Shown: positions 57,514 to 64,000 of the stretch, in pieces | How positions within the stretch are numbered: the stretch's first letter is position 1 | Layout of the letters: the number at the start of each line of letters is the position of its first letter | Assembly: GCA_033675265.1 (NCBI GenBank) | Contig: JAUJYZ010000472.1 | Span: forward strand, 186,001 to 250,000 | Source: Actinostola sp. cb2023 | Taxonomy: Eukaryota; Cnidaria; Anthozoa; Actiniaria; Actinostolidae | DNA: 64,000 nucleotides | Reading direction: 5' to 3' | Program-made: the position numbers and the translations under genes | Notes under the pieces: model-generated | Told to the model about the DNA's origin: nothing | The model's database searches: none | Seen by the model: the letters and a program-made list of their open reading frames with translations, nothing else

Positions 57514-59511
57514 ACAGGCAGCCCAACCATTGCTTTTGAGGCTATTTAATAATAAATATAAATACATTTATCGCGCGTTTTTTAATGGGTTTCCTGTGGT
57601 AGAGCGCGCGCGATACGTTGGGATTCCTGTGCAAAGAAATGTAATATGTTGGGATCCCTGTGTACAACCTGCGGCACGCGCCCGCAGCAATGTGTATATT
57701 GAGACAAGGTATGAAACTGATGGCGTATCATGGCCTGATGTGCGGTGCAGTTCTCTGGTGCACTTTTCCGTGAACCGAAGAGCCGAAGTCGTCGTACGCT
57801 ACAGGCCCGTGGGGGGTACCCAGGGTGAAGTCGCTGAAGTTTTGAAAAATGGCGGAGAAGTTGATGAAACAAAACATGTTTTTTTTCCGTGTAAACATTT
57901 GGATTCTATACTTGATCTATGGTAAGTTGAGTTCAAGTTCACAATTCATGTCAACTTTAAGTAACTTTAGAAGAAATTCAACGGTTTTAAAGTAGCCTCA
58001 TTTTGAATGGTGGAGAATTGCATGTTGTGCTCGACACACGACACTCGACAGTTTTGTTGAAAAGTAAGCTGAACTGAACATATTTTCTGAAGTGTTTTCT
58101 TGAGGTTTTAGTAGTTTCTGCTCTAACTGTTCTCTAATAAAAGACATAAAAGCACTTGCCTATAACTAGCTTACTATGGCAGAAGGGCTGCTTCAGTTAT
58201 TTTTCATAAATTATGACCGAGCTATTTGACTTGTGTACAGTTGTCAATGAAATACACTTCAATCAAGTTCAACAAAGAACCTCACAGTACTTTATCTGTT
58301 TAAAATTATGACTCTCTCATCTACGTTATTTTGTACTTTCTTACAGTACTTCTTAAAACACAAGCCGGAATGCCAACACAGCATAAACCATCTGAAGCAA
58401 ACATATAGACAAACTCAAATTCACTGACATCGAACTGAGGAGACATGAATGGAGATGGACTCGTGAAGCTGCTGTGAACTAAAATATTAACAGTTGTTCA
58501 TTCTTGTTATTGAAATAGCACAACACATTTAGCAAATACTATCATCTGAGAGAAACACAGAGTAATTTTAAACACGGTTCACAGAAGAACGGATTAAGTA
58601 AGCTTTATCGCACTCCGATGTTCATTGTTATTCATTCCCAACTTCGTTGATTGTGGTGACAGGCATTAATTTCGTATTCTTAAATACGAAAAAATATTAC
58701 TTATCTAAGTAGAACGGCAAAACAGTATGCAAAAAGCTAGTAAACTTATTTTAACTGATTGTTGAAATAAATATGTTTGTTTGTCATTTTGTTTACAAGC
58801 ACTGATAGCAAAAATGTGTTGTACAGTACTAAATATTGAGACTATTCTGCATTTATAAAACACAATGCCTCAATTTTAAAGCATTTTAATCGGTAAAAAT
58901 CAAAACACAATACAAATACTTTATAAAAGTCAAAACAGAAAACAAATAAAGTATATTGTAGATGTTTTGACTTATGTTTTAATTTAATAGTGAAAATATA
59001 AATATTAAAACTTGCAAAAAAGAGCACAATTCAGATTTGCCGAGCGCTTGTCGATGTCCTCTTGAAGGTAAAATTCGACTGCTTCACGGAAAAGTGCACC
59101 AGAGAAGTGCACCGCACATCGGTCCATGAGGCGCAAAATGTCAAAATTAAAATGTCTCAGCATACGGTGAAGTTAGATGACTGAAACTTACAAAGTGTTT
59201 AGAGAATACGGTAAAGTTTAGTTATTCGAAGAAAAATTGAATTATCACGTCATATTGACAAATATTAGGGCCAAAGACGTATTTGTCACGTGACCTAGTT
59301 TCATACCTTGTGTAAATATACACATTTGCTGCGGGCGCATCCCGCAGGACGCACACAGGAAGCCCAACATAGGGCATTACTCAGCACAGGGAACCCAACA
59401 TACATGTATGTATTGCGCACGCTTTACCACAGGGAACCCATCAAAAAAAGACGCAAATATCATTTTATTGAATTATTTAGTAGCCTCAAAAGCAATGGTT
59501 GGGCTGCCTGT
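57514..59511. mobile_element. 2.0-kb ACAGGCAGCCC-family element with gene-like cargo, 9-bp TSD GTGCAAACC
   Basis: Left end ACAGGCAGCCCAACCATTG, right end CAATGGTTGGGCTGCCTGT, flanked by exact GTGCAAACC at 57505-57513 and 59512-59520. Arms of about 200-270 bp are inverted copies. A block containing TCTGGTGCACTTTTCCGTGA is present in both halves in opposite orientation (about 57735-57775 and 59085-59130). Between the arms is about 1.3 kb of unique sequence holding the candidate two-exon gene at 57849-58406 and a minus-strand frame near 59175-59035 reading RCAVHFSGALFREAVEFYL. It inserted just downstream of exon 4 of the RPRD-like gene. Confidence 0.82.
57849..58406 (+). CDS. possible two-exon small membrane protein carried inside a TIR element
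   Basis: Exon 1 at 57849-57921 begins MAEKLMKQNMFFFRVN and runs into a hydrophobic segment (IWILYLIY), ending at a good donor (GTAAGTTG). A candidate exon 2 at 58347-58406 follows a pyrimidine tract ending TTACAG and reads VLLKTQAGMPTQHKPSEANI before a TAG. The joined product is 44 residues with one likely membrane helix. Splice signals are good, but the protein is short and I do not recognise it. It lies wholly within the 57514-59511 element flanked by a 9-bp duplication, so it may be cargo captured by that transposon, or a chance arrangement. Confidence 0.3.
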
Positions 59512-59934
59512 GTGCAAACCAGCAATAAAATCGCTTGATGTTGTGCTCTTGAAGTTTAATTAGTTCTCATAGAAGTGATTACGATAAGATCCATTATAAC
59601 TACAAAAATTGCCAAAGCTCATTACTTGAAGGGTTGCCCATGAAAATGGCGTAAGTGACTATTTTGATGGTTTTTAAAATGTTTTGCAATTGCTTCAAAA
59701 ATAGAACTACTGGCTTCTAAATACCTATACAAACATTATTTGGTATTTTTAGATCGGTTACACTCGAATTGCGGGCACTACAGTATTTATAATTTCGGCT
59801 TGAATTTTCAAGTGATTGTTTGGGACAGTATGCAAATTAGGATACTTTTACCGCCCAGTGACTTATTGCCAAGACAACAAACACCTTGTAACACAATGAG
59901 CCTTTGAACATGTTTGCCCTCCCCTCCCCCTTCT

Positions 59935-59995
59935 CAAGCTTTTCAATTTTAATTTTAATCGTGGATAAATAAAGTTATTGTATTGTATTGTTGAA
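59935..59995 (+). repeat. LINE-type 3' tail remnant
   Basis: GATAAATAAAGTTATTGTATTGTATTG resembles the A-T rich 3' ends and short tail repeats of CR1/L2-type LINEs, orientation plus. No coding part is attached. Confidence 0.55.
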
Positions 59996-60184
59996 GTCCT
60001 TCAGTAGTGAGGTCGATATGTTGAAATACTCATATTTTTAAAATATGAACTATACGCTTACAAATCCTCCCCCCCCTCGAATGTTGAAGATACATCATTG
60101 TCCATGAAGGAGCGCAACTGGTGGTCAACATTGTATAGTGGGGGTAGGGGAGGGGAGTGTACAGGTGGGTAATCTCGATCTAAG

Positions 60185-60678
60185 ATCTTCATCTGAAATC
60201 GTTAGCCTGGCAACCTCTTCATATTAGAAGGAACATACAACTGTCAATTCTAATGTTTACATGTTTTAATAATTTAGCTCCTCAGTATCTTGTTGACATG
60301 TTTGACAAAGTCTCTGAAACAACCAATCATAATCTAAGGAACTCTGCTTCCAGACTTTTTGTCCCCAGATTTAACACTGAATATGGGAAGAGAAGCCTTT
60401 GCTATAGAGGTGCTACTCTTTGGAATAGCCTCCCCCAATCTCTAAGAAACCATAAGGAGCTTAGTCTATTTAAGAAACACTTGACCTACTCCTTAACTAG
60501 CTGACATTGGCCTTACCTATTATTATTATCTTTATTGTTATATTTTTTATGTATACATCATATATTGTACATTGATTTTTATATTAATATCCTCACAACT
60601 TTCATGTAAACCAGTTTTTAAAGCTGATGATATATTTGTGCTTAAATAAAGTTTTTCATTCATTTTTTCATTCATTCG
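60185..60678 (+). mobile_element. 3' end of a non-LTR (LINE) retrotransposon
   Basis: A frame from 60185 to 60504 reads SLAWQPLHIRRN, then FTCFNNLAPQYLVDMF, LRNSASRLFVPRFNTE, YRGATLWNSLPQSLRN and a stop: the C-terminal end of CR1/L2/Jockey-like reverse-transcriptase proteins. A stop precedes it, so the copy is 5'-truncated to less than 110 residues. The 3' UTR ends in AATAAAGTTTTTCATTCA with a TTCATTCA-type tail, as these LINEs do. Confidence 0.88.
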
Positions 60679-60834
60679 TCTAGTGTAATAATCAGTCTCA
60701 ACATCACCAAATCATGTTAGTATACACTGTATCTACAAGCCAGTAGGTGTGTTTATGAAGCAATTGCGTAACTATCTTAAAAATCATCAATTTAAGAGAG
60801 GATATCAGTAAGGTTCGAGACTCGCCGGCCAACT

Positions 60835-61293
60835 AAAAAAAGTCGAATTTAATTTTCTTTCGCCATATTCCTTTCGATGACCTATTTTAGGGAAAAATAC
60901 TAAAAAGTTCCAGCAATTTTTATTTTAGGAGAAATTTGCAGTTTTTAAAAACCTGCCTGATGACTGAAAATTTTCGGCTATTAAAATAAAATTATAAGGC
61001 AACTTTGAACAGTCGGTGTGTGTTCACCTCTAGCACTACAACAACAGCACGTTTCTCTGTCTTTTCTACTGTGGTATATATTTCTTTGTAACTTTTGTAG
61101 TTATTTTTCAAATTTGGTTTTAAAAAGGTGTACTGAGCGCCATGAACGGAACGTTGAAATATAGGCAATGTTTGAGGTACGAAAACGGAATCTGGTACCT
61201 AATTTTTTGAAACTTTTTAGACAGTATTTTTCCCTAAAATAGGTCATCGAAAGGAATGATATGGCGAAAGAAAATTAAATTCGATTTTACCCT
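60835..61293. repeat. foldback repeat
   Basis: TTCCTTTCGATGACCTATTT plus TAGGGAAAAATAC on the left are mirrored by GTATTTTTCCCTAAAATAGG and TCATCGAAAGGAATGATATG on the right. No gene inside. Confidence 0.78.
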
Positions 61294-61442
61294 TCACTTA
61301 TCTGCATTGTTTTTGCAAACAAGGAAAAGTTTATGTGAAAAAACTCAGTAACTATGTGGTATTATACATGTATAATATGAATCCTTCCAACTAACCAAGT
61401 TTTACATAGTTTTGTTGTTTACACAGACAATCGTGATTCATA

Positions 61443-62225
61443 CCATAAAGTTCCGAAAGTAGCAACCCCCCGAAAATAGGGACCCCCCGAAAGTAACAGT
61501 AAAAATTGATGCTTGCTAACAAATCCCGAAAGTAACGATCCCCCGAAAATAGCAATCCCCCCGAAAGTAGCGAACCCCCCTCTAGAGTGATGATTAGATT
61601 AGATGATGAAAAGCAATTTGCACCTTTTCTTAGTTTCCCAGAATGCTGTAGGATTCTGCATGCGCAAGCGATGTCAGGGGGGAAAAAATATTTAGAATTG
61701 ATCGTGTTTTGAGGAAAATGCGACTACCCTACTGTAACTAATCAAGAACAGGAAAAAAACTATTTTCTTTGCTTGAGAATTTGTATCTATCTTTGGAATT
61801 CTTCTTACGCACTTTTAACTTAAAAGTCTAAGTTTTCTACTGAACTTCTTCATTCTCTCTTTTAGTTAATATATTTGATCTATTTTGCACCCTGACCTCG
61901 CTTGCGCGCACAGAATCCTGAAGCATTCTGGGAAACTACGAAAAGGTCCATAGCAAACAGCACGTAAAGAGCCAGAACATTTACTGCTACACATAAGCAA
62001 ATGTAAAAGGAATATAGTCATTATAAAACACATTCTAGATTGGCCTGTGAATATGTGTCTGTTCACTTGGTTAAAATACTGTACACAGTGTCGTTTAGGT
62101 ACACAGTATGGCTCGTAAAAGTTAATGATTTTAGCACCCCGAAAGTAGTGACCACCCGAAAGTAACAGTTATCTAAGGTTGCTAAATCCAAAATTAATGA
62201 CCTCGCTACTTTTGGAACTTTATGG
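61443..62225. mobile_element. TA-flanked foldback with CCGAAAGTAGC repeats
   Basis: TA then CCATAAAGTTCCGAAAGTAG, ending CTACTTTTGGAACTTTATGG then TA. The left end has five degenerate CCCCGAAAGTAGCGA-type units. An inner inverted pair, TTTCCCAGAATGCTGTAGGA (about 61636) and CCTGAAGCATTCTGGGAAAC (about 61917), matches the element at 53700. Confidence 0.78.
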
Positions 62226-62328
62226 TAAGCTTCAATGTGATTGACAAATCTTTCTGGTTGAACGTGCTACCCTCAATTAAACAAAGTCCTTACTTACTTA
62301 CTTACTTACTACTTACTAATCTCTGATA

Positions 62329-62617
62329 CAGTCATTTGCAAAAATTCTGGCCGCCACGATATATCGATATATCAATATATCGGGTGCATTATGGGTAATT
62401 AAATAATACTATTTTCAGTTTCCTAACTTATTAAATGAAGTAAAATGTACAAACAACAAACGTAAGACTAAAATAAACATTATAAGAAATATTTCTACCA
62501 ACTTTGCTGGCGTTAACCTGCTTTAAGGGGAATTTTAGATTATTTAATTACCCATAATGCACCCGATATATTGATATATTGATATTTCGTAGCGGCCAGA
62601 ATTTTTGCAAATGACTG
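62329..62617. mobile_element. 289-bp Tc1/mariner-type MITE, TA-flanked
   Basis: TA then CAGTCATTTGCAAAAATTCT, ending AGAATTTTTGCAAATGACTG then TA. CAGTC...TTTGCAAAA tips are common in Tc1-like elements. The arms also contain CGATATATCGATATATC-type palindromes and ATTATGGGTAATTAAAT. Confidence 0.87.
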
Positions 62618-63097
62618 TAAATGTACCTCAACAATTATTAAAGTATTTGATGTTTTCAGTTGGATCGAGGTCTGCTGAGTAATGATCGACACACAAAGTG
62701 ATATAATATATAAAAATGTGACAGACGTTTCGTTATTTTGTTACTCAAAAAGAGCTTTAACTTTGATTCAAGTTGATTATTGATATTAAAATATCATAAG
62801 ACAGTCTGAAAAAATCATTTTTCATTCCTAGTAGAAGAAGAATGGCAGAGCCAATAACACTGATATGCAAATAACATAACGCTTTTGACATCATGCTTTT
62901 ATGTCTACAAGGAAACCTCTAACTTTAATGTATAGCTGCATAAAAATTTCAAATACTGTTAAACAACTATAATTGTGAAATAAGTTTTCATCTACAGTCT
63001 AGCAACTGGGATAGTTAGAAATTATCGTAATAATCTTTTGACGTCATTTGATTCAGTTCACACTGCACATGAGAATTTATTTTGTGTCATTCACAAC

Positions 63098-64000
63098 TTA
63101 ACCCATTCGCTCCCGAGCTATTTTGAGTTTTTTAGCGATTTTCTGGACCTAATCACGTCGTAGGAAATTTCGATTCCATATAAGGGGTTTCCATGGAAAT
63201 CTTGACAGTTCTGAATGCCTGTGGGCTCGCGTCTTCACGTGTGCTGTCTTTCTTCTTGGGAGCTCATAAGGGCTAGTAGTGTTCACTACTCGAAGAGGCC
63301 AATTTTGCATTTTTAGAGTGTTTATAGCCATTATTCACCACAGAAGCCCCCAGGACAGCATCATTAAGCTTGACTGGTGTGGTAGAGACCGTTCTGCTGA
63401 AAGAACCCAGCAGCGAGAAACGATTTTCACGAAGACATCTCGACACTGCCGTTACGAAATTCAAAATGGCGGACTCAACTGTGAAATCGTCTCTCTGGTT
63501 GTTCTGTGGTGAATCGCAGGACCTACAAAGGCATTTTTGGCGACTTTGGACTTGTAAAGAATGCAACCGGTGCAATATTTTGCCTGTAGGACCTAGTGGC
63601 TTGGCACTCTATAAAAGTCTAAAAACACACAGGGCGGGATGCTTGCTGTCAAAAATTCCCGTATGTTCCCGGCATCCTTTTCGGGCGTGCAGAAGGAAAA
63701 CATGTGTTAGCGAAAGTGGTCCTAAGGAAATGGATATTGTTCGGCGAGTTAAGGAAGAGAGAGGGAAAAATTCACGAATATATCAAGAAGAGAGATGGAA
63801 GTTTGCTGAGAAAGTGGCGTTTTGTTTCGCAAGGATGTATTTTGGAAGAAAATCCAAGTCAAATGTCGTTCATTTTCGAGGTGTAAAATTGCATCAAAAA
63901 CACGCATTTTTGGTTTTTATGGCAAACAAATTGAACTAATGCCCAGAAATCGGACCTGTAAGTCAGTTTACTTGAGGTTAAAATATGAAGAGTTATCTAG
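63098..64000. mobile_element. second copy of the piggyBac-like family, runs off the window
   Basis: Starts TTAACCCATTCGCTCCCGAG and follows the 21354 element, with the internal pyrimidine-rich part missing. Open frames across 63370-63939 include ERWKFAEKVAFCFARMYFG and, in another frame, LRKREGKIHEYIKKRDG. The overlapping-frame pattern and the short lengths argue against a working transposase. Confidence 0.68.

Noticed and set aside
63370..63939. 189-codon ORF at the right edge
   Set aside because: Spans a piggyBac-like copy; the related copy at 21.4-22.8 kb is broken in the same frame, and a second overlapping frame is equally open.

Overview
The window is eukaryotic DNA from an invertebrate animal. 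It is AT-rich, has GT-AG introns of only 68-79 bp inside conserved metazoan genes, a 3' fragment of a non-LTR retrotransposon, long satellites, and a very dense set of foldback and terminal-inverted-repeat (TIR) DNA transposons. Short introns fit a sponge; several repeat termini resemble ones I associate with sponges or anthozoan cnidarians. The phylum cannot be fixed from the sequence alone. No bacterial-style operons, rRNA genes or CRISPR arrays were found.

Host genes are few. A CDC34/UBE2R-type ubiquitin-conjugating enzyme runs on the minus strand (three exons, 52163 down to 51648; 3' part not found). An RPRD/CID-type regulator of RNA polymerase II runs on the plus strand (four exons, 55873-57351; 3' part not found). 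The two are transcribed divergently, about 3.7 kb apart, and that spacer is almost entirely nested transposons. Weaker gene candidates are a terminal exon with an acidic tail at 25195-25477 (minus), a two-exon small membrane protein at 57849-58406, and a possible exon near 40222-40389. A broken RecQ-type helicase fragment lies inside a transposon at 11320-11746.

Layout. 1-6.5 kb: foldback elements, a 500-bp element bounded by a G-run and a C-run, a G-rich minisatellite, and a TTA microsatellite. 6.5-12.4 kb: nested elements, including one that holds a TATA-driven ORF and a 100-bp minisatellite, plus the element with the helicase fragment. 12.5-18.7 kb: a 119-bp satellite. 18.8-24.7 kb: TA-flanked MITEs, a piggyBac-like element and a foldback. 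25-33 kb: TTAA-flanked elements and long inverted repeats. 33-40 kb: dispersed repeats and a 3.45-kb foldback. 41.2-41.8 kb: a 36/24-bp array. 42-48.5 kb: a 6.4-kb inverted-repeat superstructure holding many younger elements. 48.7-50.8 kb: a 15-bp array split by a TIR element. 51.6-57.4 kb: the two host genes and the nested spacer. 57.5-64 kb: a cargo-carrying TIR element, LINE remnants, Tc1-like MITEs and a second piggyBac-like copy.

The strongest unifying observation is that at least a dozen insertions with about eight unrelated TIR sequences are flanked by exact or near-exact 9-bp target-site duplications. Several of these are proven by unoccupied sites elsewhere in the same window. This is the behaviour of Mutator-like (MULE) transposons. 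Some carry gene-like cargo, which resembles Pack-MULEs, a phenomenon mostly described in plants. No transposase was recognised, so all copies here look non-autonomous.
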